From: Anaerolineae bacterium
GTDB taxonomy: Bacteria; Chloroflexota; Anaerolineae; Anaerolineales; Anaerolineaceae
Length of the DNA stretch: 64,000 nt
Reading direction: 5' to 3'
Assembly: GCA_013314735.1 (NCBI GenBank)
Contig: JABUFD010000001.1
Location: forward strand, 434,001 to 498,000
Below the pieces are notes generated by a model, which did not search any database, was not told where the DNA came from, and saw only the letters and a list, made by a program, of their open reading frames with translations. Within the stretch, counting starts at the first letter, position 1, and each line of letters opens with the position of its first letter. Below are positions 35,966-45,151 of this stretch, piece after piece. A program made the translations under genes and the position numbers.

Positions 35966-36922
35966 ATGGATACGAAAAAAAGCACAACCCGCATTAAAAC
36001 AGACCTGTTGATGCTGCTGGTTGCTTTAATTTGGGGAAGCGCATTCAGTTTTCAACAAGTTGCTTCACGCCACGTGGGTGCGTTCTTAATCCTGGGGTTT
36101 CGATTCCTGGGTGCTTCCCTTATTTTGTTGTTTGTTTTACGTTTTCGGTTATCCATCCCGCGGCGGTATTGGGGGAAAACTGTATTGGTGGGCATGTTAT
36201 TATTTATTGCCAGTACTTTTCAACAAGTGGCATTGCCCTTGACCTCCGTGCGAAACGCCGGTTTCATTACCGGAATGTACGTGGTGTTTATTCCCATCTT
36301 CCTTTCGCTGTTCTGGCGTAATCGGTTGAAATGGAATGTCTGGTTGGCTGTCGCACTGGTGCTGGCAGGCCTGTACTTGTTAACTGCGAATGGAGGAGCT
36401 GCTCTCCAACGGGGCGATGCCCTTTTGCTGGCCTGCGCAATCTTATATGCGCTTCAGATGATATTCCTTTCCCAGTTGGTCCGGGTTGTTAACCCGGTTC
36501 ATATCGCCGCAGGACAATTCCTGGTTTGCGGTACAGCCGGGATGTTCATGAGTACTGTGTTCGAGACCAACACAATGGCTGGATTTACCAACGCGGTTGG
36601 GCCACTCCTTTTCATCACTGTCTTTTCGACTGCCATCGCTTACACTCTGCAGGGTGTGGCACAAAAAACGGCGGAGCCAACGGATGCCGCCATTTTTCTG
36701 AGTATGGAATCGGTATTTGCCGCCCTTGTGGGGGCGTGGTGGTTGGATGAAACTTTGAATTGGGTTCAGGCGGTGGGTTGCTTCCTGATGTTCAGCGCGA
36801 TGGTGCTCTCCCAGGTTCATTTTCCAGGGTCAAAGCCTGTAAAATATCAGGCAAATCGGCAATTGAGTCGATCACCGGGCATTCCGCCTCAGGAAACAAT
36901 TGGTCCGGATCAACCAGGATAG
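35966..36922 (+). CDS. EamA/DMT-family transporter
   Basis: This 318-residue membrane protein has ten hydrophobic segments in two EamA repeats. The first repeat has LMLLVALIWGSAFSFQQVASRHV and the second ends with AALVGAWWLDETLNWVQAVGCFLM. Family members export amino acids or metabolites; the substrate is unknown. TACAAT (35952-35957) lies 8 nt before the ATG and no ribosome site is seen. The last 131 bp, coding a hydrophilic tail after the final helix, overlap the 3' end of the convergent HAD gene. Confidence 0.88.
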   Translation: MDTKKSTTRIKTDLLMLLVALIWGSAFSFQQVASRHVGAFLILGFRFLGASLILLFVLRFRLSIPRRYWGKTVLVGMLLFIASTFQQVALPLTSVRNAGFITGMYVVFIPIFLSLFWRNRLKWNVWLAVALVLAGLYLLTANGGAALQRGDALLLACAILYALQMIFLSQLVRVVNPVHIAAGQFLVCGTAGMFMSTVFETNTMAGFTNAVGPLLFITVFSTAIAYTLQGVAQKTAEPTDAAIFLSMESVFAALVGAWWLDETLNWVQAVGCFLMFSAMVLSQVHFPGSKPVKYQANRQLSRSPGIPPQETIGPDQPG

Positions 36923-37541
36923 GGTAAAGGCCTGCGCTACGGGCTCCGACGACATCGGCGTAATAGTTATCACCAATGTAAACGGCCTGTTCCGGTCGCG
37001 CTTGAATTTGCTCCAGGGCATAATGGAAGATGGCGGCTTCCGGTTTCATACTGCCAACCAGGCCGGAGACCACCACGGTCGGGAAGTATTCCGCCAGGCG
37101 TAATTGACGCAATTCTTCATCGATGGGTTGAGTGCGGTTGGTAATGATTCCCAGTTTATAGCCGGATTGTATCAGCTGTTCCAATATGGAATAACTGGAT
37201 TCAGGTACATGATCGCGGTAATTGAGAAAACAATCATTAACAACCTGGTCATGCAGAATTGGGGCGATTCTGCTTACCTGTTCTTCATCATTAATGATAA
37301 GGCGGGTGTACTGGGCATAGAACTGCTGCCAGAACACTTCATCTCCGGCCTGGTCACGGGCTGCCAGGAATTCGGGAGATTGAAAGTAGTAATACACCCA
37401 GCGTTTAATCTCGCTCTTTTGCGCATTACCCAGGGAAATCCCCATCGAGGAGAAGAATTCAAATGTGAAATCCTCCCAACTGAGTACGGGGAATCGCAAG
37501 GTGCGATCAAAGTCAAAGAGAATGGTTGTAATTTCTGTCAT
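36792..37541 (-). CDS. HAD-family hydrolase
   Basis: This 249-residue protein is read from the ATG at 37541. HAD motifs are complete: motif I FDFDRTL (nucleophile Asp about 11), motif II IITNRT, motif III KPEAAIF and motif IV IGDNYYADVVGA. The helical cap between motifs I and II places it with phosphoglycolate- or nucleotidase-like subfamily I enzymes. It starts 36 bp after the pyrimidine nucleoside phosphorylase gene on the same strand, so it may dephosphorylate a sugar phosphate or nucleotide in that salvage route (inference). Its end overlaps the EamA gene by 131 bp. Confidence 0.88.
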   Translation of the reverse strand: MTEITTILFDFDRTLRFPVLSWEDFTFEFFSSMGISLGNAQKSEIKRWVYYYFQSPEFLAARDQAGDEVFWQQFYAQYTRLIINDEEQVSRIAPILHDQVVNDCFLNYRDHVPESSYSILEQLIQSGYKLGIITNRTQPIDEELRQLRLAEYFPTVVVSGLVGSMKPEAAIFHYALEQIQARPEQAVYIGDNYYADVVGARSAGLYPILVDPDQLFPEAECPVIDSIADLPDILQALTLENEPGRAPSR

Positions 37542-37577
37542 ACCGATCAAAATACCTGTAATGTGAAAGTATCAGTG

Positions 37578-38882
37578 TTATTCTATCACGCCGTAGAACA
37601 AGGGCAGGGGATCAATCGGCTCACTGCTGATCCGGTGCGCGTTCAGGATGCGTGCCCTGGCAGTATCAGCCAGGTTCCGGTTGTTCGCGTGGAGAACAAA
37701 CAGGGGGTCTCCCTTGCGGATGGGGTCACCCACTTTGTGGAGAATGCTGATGCCGACTGAGGGATCGATATCATCCTGCTTGGTGATACGCCCTGCGCCC
37801 AGGTCGACCGCGCTCTCGCCAATTTCACGGGCATCAATCGCCTCGATGAAACCTGTTGCCGGCGAATCAATGACTTCGATAATCTCCGCTGATGGCAGCA
37901 AATCCGGATGATCCACGTATCGCACGTCACCACCCTGGGCCTGAACCAATTGCTTGAATTTCGCCAAAGCACGCCCCTCTGCCAGCGCGCTCTCTGCCAT
38001 TTGACGGGCAGTGCTTAGTGTTTGCGCTTTTTTCCCCAACACCAGCATATGGCTGGCAACCACCAGGCAGTGTTCGACAAAATCTGCCGGCCCTGCGCCT
38101 TGAAGTGTTTCAATTGCTTCACGCAGTTCGAGGGCGTTGCCAACCTGGATGCCCAATGGTTGGTTCATGTCAGACAGCAGGCAAACCACCTTCCTGCCGC
38201 TGTGGCGGCCGATGGCAGCCATGATCTCTGCCAGGGCACGGGCTTCCTCAAGGGTTTCCATAAAAGCGCCCACCCCTGATTTCACATCGAGCACCATTGC
38301 ATCAGCACCTGCTGCCAGCTTCTTGGACATGATCGAAGAAGCAATCAATGGGAGTGATTGCACCGTACCGGTGACATCACGCAAGGCATACAATTTCCCG
38401 TCAGCCGGGGCAAGGTTGGCACTTTGGCCGGTTAATACCAACCCGATGGCTGCCAGCTGCTCCATGAATTCGGCAGGAGTAAGATCGACCCGGTAGCCGG
38501 GAATGGATTGGATCTTGTCGAGTGTGCCACCGCTGAAACCCAGTCCGCGGCCGGACATTTTTCCCACTGCCAGACCGCAGGCGGCAACGATTGGAGCTAC
38601 GGTGAGAGTGGTTTTATCGCCAACACCGCCGGTGGAATGCTTATCAACGGCTATCGGAACGACCGGTGATAAATCCAACCATTCACCGGAGTTAGCCATG
38701 GCGAGGGTGAGGTTGGTGGTCTCTTCATCTGTCATACCGTTTAAAAGCACCGCCATCGCCCAGGCTGCCGCCTGGTAATCGGCGATGCTGCCGGAGGTAT
38801 ATCCCTCTATAAAGAAATTGATTTCCTCTTTGGTGAGTTCCTGCCGGTCTCGTTTCTTGATAATAACATCGACTGCGCGCAT
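37578..38882 (-). CDS. pdp: Pyrimidine-nucleoside phosphorylase
   Basis: This 434-residue protein matches the thymidine/pyrimidine phosphorylase family over its full length. It starts MRAVDVIIKKRD and has the phosphate-binding loop DKHSTGGVGDKTT (about residues 79-91), SGRGLGFSGGTLDK and the C-terminal domain with VGDPIRKGDPLFVLHA. It splits uridine, thymidine or deoxyuridine to base and (deoxy)ribose 1-phosphate. AGGAGAG precedes the ATG, and TATAAT lies further upstream. It probably heads an operon with the HAD gene and fits with the nucleoside-type ABC importer at 5.9-10.9 kb. Confidence 0.95.
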   Translation of the reverse strand: MRAVDVIIKKRDRQELTKEEINFFIEGYTSGSIADYQAAAWAMAVLLNGMTDEETTNLTLAMANSGEWLDLSPVVPIAVDKHSTGGVGDKTTLTVAPIVAACGLAVGKMSGRGLGFSGGTLDKIQSIPGYRVDLTPAEFMEQLAAIGLVLTGQSANLAPADGKLYALRDVTGTVQSLPLIASSIMSKKLAAGADAMVLDVKSGVGAFMETLEEARALAEIMAAIGRHSGRKVVCLLSDMNQPLGIQVGNALELREAIETLQGAGPADFVEHCLVVASHMLVLGKKAQTLSTARQMAESALAEGRALAKFKQLVQAQGGDVRYVDHPDLLPSAEIIEVIDSPATGFIEAIDAREIGESAVDLGAGRITKQDDIDPSVGISILHKVGDPIRKGDPLFVLHANNRNLADTARARILNAHRISSEPIDPLPLFYGVIE

Positions 38883-38996
38883 GCAATCTCTCCTGTTGAT
38901 TTATTCATTGTCAGACTATTCTATTATAATGGAAACTATAACAGCCATCGTGTTGCGTTCAAGATGATAGGGCGGAATTCGGTGAAGAGCGAGTGA

Positions 38997-41252
38997 ATGG
39001 AGAATGGGTATATACCCCATCAACACAGGATGAATGATAATCAAGGAAACCGGCAATACTTGCAGGAGGCAATCGCAAAAGCGCAAAGCGGCAATCGGGA
39101 AGCGGCCAGGACTTTACTGCTGCAGCTGATCCAGCAAGAACCTGCCAACCAGGCTGCCTGGTTGTGGCTGGCAGACACATGTGACACCGCGAGTGAACGG
39201 AAGGCAATACTATCACGCGCCATTAAACTAAATCCGAACAATCCTGTTCTCAAACAAGCGTTGAACCGGATTGATAGCCTTGGTGATACGCCAACCGAAA
39301 CGCCACAACTTACTTCCCCCAGACCGCCTGCAATGACTGGGAAACCAGGCACTCTATTTGAGGAACCAGATTTGGGCTGGCTGGCAGATCAGGACGAAAC
39401 AGAAACTGGCGAGCAGTTGGAGACCATTTCTGATGAGGAATTCCATCAATTGAGCCAGGCGTTTTTCGCCGCGAAACATGATGAACCTTCTGAAGAAGTT
39501 GCTGTACCTGTGACAAATGATCGGTCATTGCCCCAGGATGATGCTGTTGATAAGAAACCCCGCCGTTCATTGCTTGATTTTTTACGGCGGGAAACAGAGG
39601 AACAATCCGAAACAACCATGCCATCGGACGAGAAGCTGGTAGAAGAACGCACACAAATCAAGCCTCCGACGGATGACAAGAAGAAGTCCCGGCAGAAGAA
39701 AGAGGCACACTACCAGGCGATTGAGGAGGAACTGAAACAGGCATTTGTTGAGGCGGAGGGATCCGCCAAAAAATATCGAGCACGGAGGCTGGTCCTGCCG
39801 AGATTTGTGAAAAAGCTTTTCCTGTACATTGGCATCGCATTTGTGATGGTCATGATCGTTCTGGGGGGATTGTTCATCATCGAACGCTACAAACAGCGTC
39901 GGGCGATCAATGGCAGCCTGCTGGATGTTGCTCCATTAATGACCCATACTGCAACACCGGACCTCCAGTCAACTGAGATTCAGCAAACACTCGAAGCCGC
40001 AGCAACGCCGACGCTGGTACAGTTTCAAGATATCGTTTCAGCGACCGAACTGCCGTTAACAGAGGATGAAACAGTGTTGATTTCCACCGGCAATATTACC
40101 AGCCTGGAGCGCATTGCTGATGTGGCATCAGCCTTTCCCGTCATCCTCGATGATCATTTGCGGCAATACGCTGTGGTTGAATCCAATCAAGCAGATATCT
40201 TTCTGGTAGAACCGGCTATGCTGGTGACAAACCTGTCAGTCGCGGAAGGAGAAGTCATTACTGGTGCTGCATTCTCACCTGATGGGAGTGTTTTTACTGT
40301 CGTGACCCGGAGTATGCAGATTTCAACCTGGGCTTTACCTGAAGGAGTCCTGCTAGGGCAATTCTCTTTACCGGATGATATCGCTGCCATGCTTGGGAAT
40401 GCGCTGGCGTTCATTCCTGCGTTCAGCAGGTATCAGTTGCAAATTTCCGCGGATAACCAGACCCTGGCGTTTGGTTATTGGGGGTTGCTGATGGTGTGGG
40501 ACATTTCCACCGGCACAGTACTGCACCAGGAAACAGCCCTGGTTCAGGATGGAGAATATTTCTACCAGTACGTTTTTCGTTTTTCACCTGACGGGCAATA
40601 CCTGGCAGTTGCCAGTGCGGATGGGGTCACTCTGCTGACACTGTCTGACCCGGTCCAAGTCACACCTTGGGATGTTTCGAACGCGGCGGCGCTAGTGTTC
40701 CCTGATGATGATCATCTGCTGATCGTTATCCGTGAAACAGACCTTGCTGCGCCCCAAGCCATCCTGAGGGACCTCACCGAAGCGGAAATCGTATATACAG
40801 TCAACCTGTGTCCGTTCGGAACCTGCGAATTGGCTGCACCACCTTATCCCGCAGAACCAGTGCTGCTGGCTTCCCAGATGGGGGAATGGTTCGCTGTAGA
40901 AATTCGGCAGGGAAACGGGTCCGCAGTGCAGTTTTATCAGATACCCAGCGGTACCGCCATTTCAAGGGCCATAGATGGCCGCAAGCGCCCGTTATACGCA
41001 ATGGGTGTATCCCCGGATGGCAGCCTGGCAGCGTTTTGGTTACTGGATGAAACCCTTGGCGTTGTTGGACAGGGTGATGTGGTCTTTTGGGATACCGAAA
41101 ATGCCGAAAAGCTATCTTCTTGCAATGAATGCGGATACCTGTTCGGCGAAGAGCCGAGGATGAATTCGATTCAATTTTCAGCGGATGGTGGACGGGTTGC
41201 CTTCTGCGCGGCGGGTTACGGCTGTCGAATTTTCCATGCGTTGGTGCCGTAA
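38997..41252 (+). CDS. Membrane protein with TPR-like N-terminus and WD40-like extracellular domain
   Basis: This protein has up to 751 residues. The N-terminal part (about 15-110) is a TPR-like helical repeat (AREAARTLLLQLIQQEPANQ-type, AILSRAIKLNPNN). A charged region follows to about 260, then one membrane helix (about 275-297, LYIGIAFVMVMIVLGGLFII). The outer domain shows WD40-like strands such as VITGAAFSPDGSVFTVVTRS and FRFSPDGQYLAVASADG. It may link a cytoplasmic TPR partner to an outer propeller. The start is uncertain: ATG 38997 has GAAGAG upstream, and ATG 39030 is an alternative. It is divergent from pdp. Confidence 0.8.
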   Translation: MENGYIPHQHRMNDNQGNRQYLQEAIAKAQSGNREAARTLLLQLIQQEPANQAAWLWLADTCDTASERKAILSRAIKLNPNNPVLKQALNRIDSLGDTPTETPQLTSPRPPAMTGKPGTLFEEPDLGWLADQDETETGEQLETISDEEFHQLSQAFFAAKHDEPSEEVAVPVTNDRSLPQDDAVDKKPRRSLLDFLRRETEEQSETTMPSDEKLVEERTQIKPPTDDKKKSRQKKEAHYQAIEEELKQAFVEAEGSAKKYRARRLVLPRFVKKLFLYIGIAFVMVMIVLGGLFIIERYKQRRAINGSLLDVAPLMTHTATPDLQSTEIQQTLEAAATPTLVQFQDIVSATELPLTEDETVLISTGNITSLERIADVASAFPVILDDHLRQYAVVESNQADIFLVEPAMLVTNLSVAEGEVITGAAFSPDGSVFTVVTRSMQISTWALPEGVLLGQFSLPDDIAAMLGNALAFIPAFSRYQLQISADNQTLAFGYWGLLMVWDISTGTVLHQETALVQDGEYFYQYVFRFSPDGQYLAVASADGVTLLTLSDPVQVTPWDVSNAAALVFPDDDHLLIVIRETDLAAPQAILRDLTEAEIVYTVNLCPFGTCELAAPPYPAEPVLLASQMGEWFAVEIRQGNGSAVQFYQIPSGTAISRAIDGRKRPLYAMGVSPDGSLAAFWLLDETLGVVGQGDVVFWDTENAEKLSSCNECGYLFGEEPRMNSIQFSADGGRVAFCAAGYGCRIFHALVP

Positions 41253-41255
41253 TTT

Positions 41256-42767
41256 CTACAGCACCATCCGTTTGGGGAGCAGGTTTTTTAAGGTGTTCCG
41301 TTGCCGCCTGCCGATTCCCAGAAATTCACCCGCTTCAGACTTCAGGATCAGCGCGTTGTCTTGCTCGCCACCCGGCAGGTCGAGTTGCACATCTTCACCG
41401 GACATCCATGCAGACTGTACTTCCCTTGGGCAAACCACCGCCGCGTGGGCATATTCTAAGAAAAAGCGGCTGATCCATTGATGATCGGGTTCCCAGCGGT
41501 TACCAACCCGTGATGCAACGGGCAGGCCAAGACTGCGAACAGGCACCCCGTTAAAATGCCGAAAATATTGGCCGGGAAATGCAAGAATTTGGTTCTTCAT
41601 ACACCATAATTCGAGATCGCTGTTTTCCAGGCTTTCCGCCAGGTCAACCCCATATTCTGAATGATAACTACGGCAAAGTTCCTGGATCTCAGCATCCGGC
41701 AGTGGTCGAAAGGCAGTCTGGTGGATGTCAAAGGTTGGCGGTGTCCGCTTTTTTTGGGGTGTGGTTTCACTAATTTTTGTGAAACGGGCACAAAAAAAAC
41801 CTGAAGAACGCATCCGGTGCGGCCAGACCCGGATGGCGTGAATCACATCTGGATGAAACTGGTGCGATTCATCGGAAATCAGTGCCGGAGCGGGCTGCGG
41901 CAGGCGATGCTGCAGGTCCACCAACTGCACTGCTCCCTGATATTGGGTCAGCAGCCAATCGATCACAGCCTCATCTTCCTCTGGCATTAAAGTACAGGTG
42001 GCGTAAACAATTTGCCCGCCAACACGGGCAGCGTGGAGGGCACTTTCCAGCAATTTCTTTTGCCTTTGGGCCAGGCTGGCTTCCTCCTGCGAGCTGATGC
42101 TGCGCATCGGACGTGCCTCGGTACTGCGCAGGTTTTGCATGGAACAGGGGGCATCGAGTAAAACATAGTCGAATGTCCCGGGAAACCAACTGCCGATCTT
42201 TTCGCCCGGAAACTGGGTGATGGCATGCGAAGCGCTGCCCCAGGTTTGCAAAACGAGGCGTAAAGCGGTGATACGGTCATTGCTGGCGTCATTGGCCAAA
42301 ACGAACCCGCGGTCCATTGTCTTGGCGATCATATGCGTGGTTTTTCCTCCGGGAGAGGCGGCCATATCCAGCATCAATGGAGACGGTATCGCAGGATCAA
42401 AATCGAACAATTCCACCGGCAACATCGAACTGGCATCCTGCACATAATAGCGTCCCAGGCGGTGTTCCCAGGTCTGCCCGATCGGGGTGGCAGCCTCTGA
42501 GACCCACCATCCAGCGGCACAGTATGGGATTGGTTCCACGGCCCAGCCATACTTTTGGGCGAATGACTGCACGCTCTGGAGCTGGGGTTGCAGGAGTTTC
42601 AGCGGGTTCAGCCTGATTGCCTGTCGCAAGGGCAGATCAAGTTCCTGCAGCAGAGCGGTGAAGTCGTCTGTGGATAAGAAACCACGGGCGCGCTGCAACA
42701 GCGCCGCTTCCGGGGTCTGCCCGGATGAATCGTGGGCAGACGGTTTTCCTTTCTTTTTCTTTGCCAT
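41256..42767 (-). CDS. rRNA m5C methyltransferase, RsmF/NOL1-NOP2-Sun family
   Basis: This 503-residue protein is read from the ATG at 42767, just after the preceding stop; the longer open frame runs antisense-like through the Nudix gene. It has SAM motif I MLDMAASPGGKTTH (about 170), motif IV LLDAPCSMQ with the Pro-Cys catalytic pair, and motif VI YATCTLMPEEDE with the nucleophile Cys. The C-terminal third (about 370-503) resembles the PUA-like extension of RsmF. It should methylate cytosine C5 in 16S rRNA or another RNA. It is the last gene of the minus-strand RNA-modification operon. Confidence 0.92.
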   Translation of the reverse strand: MAKKKKGKPSAHDSSGQTPEAALLQRARGFLSTDDFTALLQELDLPLRQAIRLNPLKLLQPQLQSVQSFAQKYGWAVEPIPYCAAGWWVSEAATPIGQTWEHRLGRYYVQDASSMLPVELFDFDPAIPSPLMLDMAASPGGKTTHMIAKTMDRGFVLANDASNDRITALRLVLQTWGSASHAITQFPGEKIGSWFPGTFDYVLLDAPCSMQNLRSTEARPMRSISSQEEASLAQRQKKLLESALHAARVGGQIVYATCTLMPEEDEAVIDWLLTQYQGAVQLVDLQHRLPQPAPALISDESHQFHPDVIHAIRVWPHRMRSSGFFCARFTKISETTPQKKRTPPTFDIHQTAFRPLPDAEIQELCRSYHSEYGVDLAESLENSDLELWCMKNQILAFPGQYFRHFNGVPVRSLGLPVASRVGNRWEPDHQWISRFFLEYAHAAVVCPREVQSAWMSGEDVQLDLPGGEQDNALILKSEAGEFLGIGRRQRNTLKNLLPKRMVL

Positions 42768-42771
42768 GCCT

Positions 42772-43239
42772 TCAGTTGGTGACGTTGAGGAACAGGTTGC
42801 CGGTTGCCTGCTGGGTTTCCAGTGCCTTCGCCAGTTCCTTGCCCACCACGGGCAGGACCGGGATGTCATCGAGTGCATCGATCGGAAGCCAGACAACATC
42901 GATCTGGTTGGGGTCTGCGATCCGCGGCATTTGCGGTTCACTGCCCGGCTGCAATGAACACAGGAAAGTGAGGGTGATGCGCTGACGATCGCCGTACCGG
43001 TAATTTTCCCGGTCGGGAATATACTCCCACACAATCAACAGGCGTCCCACATTGACATCCGCACTGGTTTGCAGCGAAACACCTCGTTTCAGGGCATCAT
43101 GCAATGATTCACCCGGGCGTACAGTTGCACCGGGATAAGTGAAGTGCATGCCGTTTTCGTCATTGATCTTAATCAATAGCACTTTGCTGCGTTGAAGAAT
43201 GACACCACGGACATTCACGAGGATGGGCTTGCCTGTCAT
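42772..43239 (-). CDS. Nudix-fold protein with a degenerate Nudix box
   Basis: This 155-residue protein has the Nudix beta-alpha-beta layout: VNVRGVILQRSKVLLIKI at the start and a box region GATVRPGESLHDALKRGVSLQTSA. Compared with G-x5-E-x7-R-E-U-x-E-E-x-G-U, the first Glu is kept, but RE becomes RG and the EE pair becomes LQ, so the metal-binding glutamates are lost. Hydrolase activity is therefore doubtful and it may bind a nucleotide or RNA end. It starts 50 bp after the divergent Rmt-like gene and ends 4 nt before the RsmF-like gene. Confidence 0.82.
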   Translation of the reverse strand: MTGKPILVNVRGVILQRSKVLLIKINDENGMHFTYPGATVRPGESLHDALKRGVSLQTSADVNVGRLLIVWEYIPDRENYRYGDRQRITLTFLCSLQPGSEPQMPRIADPNQIDVVWLPIDALDDIPVLPVVGKELAKALETQQATGNLFLNVTN

Positions 43240-43289
43240 TGAAGAAGCGGACCTTTCATGGAGGATCGATTAATCTTTGTTCTATTTCA

Positions 43290-44141
43290 TTATAGCATCG
43301 GAATCCGGTTATGTACGGTGGTTTCACTGTGCAATTCCAGGCAGAAGATCATTTCATTGCCAACTTCTGCCTCCACCAGCTTCCAAGGGAATCCTTTCAC
43401 GGTATCGAGTACCATCTGGCGGTGATAAGTACGCAAATCGTGTTCACCGGTGAGGGAAGTCGCCGGGAGTGTCACCACCAGCCAGCGGCAATGGAGCTGC
43501 TGGCACAATTGGCGGCTGCAGCCACGCTCCCTTTTTTCCATGCGATGCAATTCTTTGAAGAGGAACGCGACATCACAGATGAGATCGGGAGGATGGATCA
43601 ACACGTCGCGGTTTTCTGCCAGTGGCTGCAATCCGCGAGCCTGGAAATACTGGTTGATCAGGTCCACGCGGGGCTGGTGGATGTCATAAGCGTGGTAATG
43701 AATATCCACAGGAAGCTGCATCCATGGGATGGAAAATGGATGCAAGGCACAGGCGAGGTCCTGAACAACCCGGGGAATACCTGTGATCGAGAAGATCGCA
43801 GGATAAAACCTGTCCATATACGGCAGGCGTTCACGGCTGGAGGCATGGGTGGAGAGAATGGAACGGCAATACTCCTTTTCTTGCCCGGGTGAAGGTTGGC
43901 CAGCAAACAAAGCGGAGATGGCGTTTGATTCTTTCCCGTAATCGGGATCGCCCAGGTAGGCAGCAACAATGTTGTGCAATTTTCGCTTCGCCTGCTTGCG
44001 AGCATCTTTCATTTTACCGGTTTCTTCCAATGCTTTTTCGAGGATGTCACGAACAGTGCTTTCGGGGATGTCCATTTCCCGGTATTTTCGATTCTGGAGG
44101 ATACGCTGTACTTCGAGGTCTAATTCTTCTGTCGGGGTCAT
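43290..44141 (-). CDS. Divergent 16S rRNA (m7G1405)-methyltransferase paralogue (ArmA/Rmt family)
   Basis: This 283-residue protein keeps the ArmA/Rmt layout: helical N-terminal domain with LQNRKYREMDIPESTVRD and KRKLHNIVAAYLG, then SRERLPYMDRFYPAIF, then the SAM domain. Motif I reads DLACALHPFSIPW, where the usual DxxCGxNP has Ala for Gly and His for Asn. The late LLLKxxP motif is FLFKELH, and the SYPxKSLxG segment is TLPATSLTG. It is therefore a diverged paralogue of the gene at 46906, perhaps with altered cofactor or target. Its ATG overlaps the stop of the RlmI-like gene (ATGA), with GAGGAAA upstream. Confidence 0.82.
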   Translation of the reverse strand: MTPTEELDLEVQRILQNRKYREMDIPESTVRDILEKALEETGKMKDARKQAKRKLHNIVAAYLGDPDYGKESNAISALFAGQPSPGQEKEYCRSILSTHASSRERLPYMDRFYPAIFSITGIPRVVQDLACALHPFSIPWMQLPVDIHYHAYDIHQPRVDLINQYFQARGLQPLAENRDVLIHPPDLICDVAFLFKELHRMEKRERGCSRQLCQQLHCRWLVVTLPATSLTGEHDLRTYHRQMVLDTVKGFPWKLVEAEVGNEMIFCLELHSETTVHNRIPML

Positions 44142-45151
44142 TGGCTTTTCCTCCGCACATTGAGGATGGCGATTTTTGTGGGATGGTTGAACGGCGCGGG
44201 ATCGATAGGCGGGCGATTATGGATGGTGTCGGGGAATCCTGTAACATCCGGTGGAACCGCAACCAGCTCCTCGATTGAAAGATATCCATCTGCGCACAGC
44301 GCTTGCAGCATGGCGAGATACTCCGCACCGCTGAGGAAGAGGGCGTTGTTGATTGCCACCAGCCAACCATTGTCATTGATCAGCGGTCTGACCTTGTTCA
44401 CCAGGCGGTGGTATTCACGCTGCAGGTCCACTCTTCCCTTTTGGGTCGATGAAAAGAATGGCGGGTCGAGGATGACACAATCGAATAAATCCCCCTGGCG
44501 GTTCAGCCTCTTCATGACAGAGAAAAAATCACCAGCCTGGAAATCCGCTTTGCGGATCGTAAGGTCGTTTAGTGAATACGAAATTTTTGCCAGACTGAGG
44601 AAATCACGGTTCAAATCGGTCTGGATCACCTGCCAGGCGCCGCCGGCAGCGGCAGCTACGCCGAGGCTCCCAGTGTAGGCAAACGTGTTCAGCACCCGTT
44701 TGCCTACCATATTCTGTTTGAGCCAGCTGCGCACCTGCCGGGTATCAAGGTACAGGCTGGCATCCTGGTTCATGGTGAGATTGACCGCGTAGCGCACACC
44801 ATGTTCCATCACCCACCGATCCGGTTTCCCAAGGACAATTTTTCCTTGTTGCTCTCCCGGGATGTCAGAATAGCGCGATTTAAGCACAACACATTGAATG
44901 CCGGGTATAGTTTCCCGGCACTTGGCGGTCACGGCATTTAGAAAGGCATCCTGGGGTTGCGGTGGATTACGGTAATCGAAGATGACCAGGGTGGAACCGT
45001 ACCGATCGACCACCAGGTCCGGGTTGCCTTCATAAAAACCATTGAACAACCGAACTGCAGCGGGTTCTACCTGTGTAATGGATTCAGGTCCATTACGGCG
45101 TTGAATGGCCCTCCAAACCAGACCTGTCTGTTGTTCCTCATTTGGAAGCAT
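44138..45151 (-). CDS. Class I SAM-dependent rRNA methyltransferase, RlmI-like
   Basis: This 337-residue protein resembles RlmI/RlmK-type m5C or large-subunit rRNA methyltransferases. The N-terminal part has RLFNGFYEGNPDLVVDRYG, the bridge between PUA and catalytic domains. The catalytic domain has motif I VLNTFAYTGSLGVAAAAGGA and the catalytic-loop motif VILDPPFFSS. The N-terminal PUA domain is short compared with E. coli RlmI. It starts inside the end of the upstream methyltransferase gene (14-bp overlap) and its stop overlaps the start of the next, so translation is coupled through the unit. Confidence 0.88.
   Translation of the reverse strand: MLPNEEQQTGLVWRAIQRRNGPESITQVEPAAVRLFNGFYEGNPDLVVDRYGSTLVIFDYRNPPQPQDAFLNAVTAKCRETIPGIQCVVLKSRYSDIPGEQQGKIVLGKPDRWVMEHGVRYAVNLTMNQDASLYLDTRQVRSWLKQNMVGKRVLNTFAYTGSLGVAAAAGGAWQVIQTDLNRDFLSLAKISYSLNDLTIRKADFQAGDFFSVMKRLNRQGDLFDCVILDPPFFSSTQKGRVDLQREYHRLVNKVRPLINDNGWLVAINNALFLSGAEYLAMLQALCADGYLSIEELVAVPPDVTGFPDTIHNRPPIDPAPFNHPTKIAILNVRRKSQ

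Noticed and set aside
37238-37253. 14-base match (AACAACCTGGTCAT) to the arm of the 18-bp palindrome at 60414
   Set aside because: It lies within the HAD coding sequence, is not part of an inverted repeat there, and two copies are not enough to claim a dispersed element.
42768-43034. N-terminal 89-codon extension of the RsmF-like gene
   Set aside because: It runs through the Nudix gene in another frame with low-quality composition, while the ATG at 42767 follows the Nudix stop by 4 nt and starts a typical lysine-rich N-terminus.
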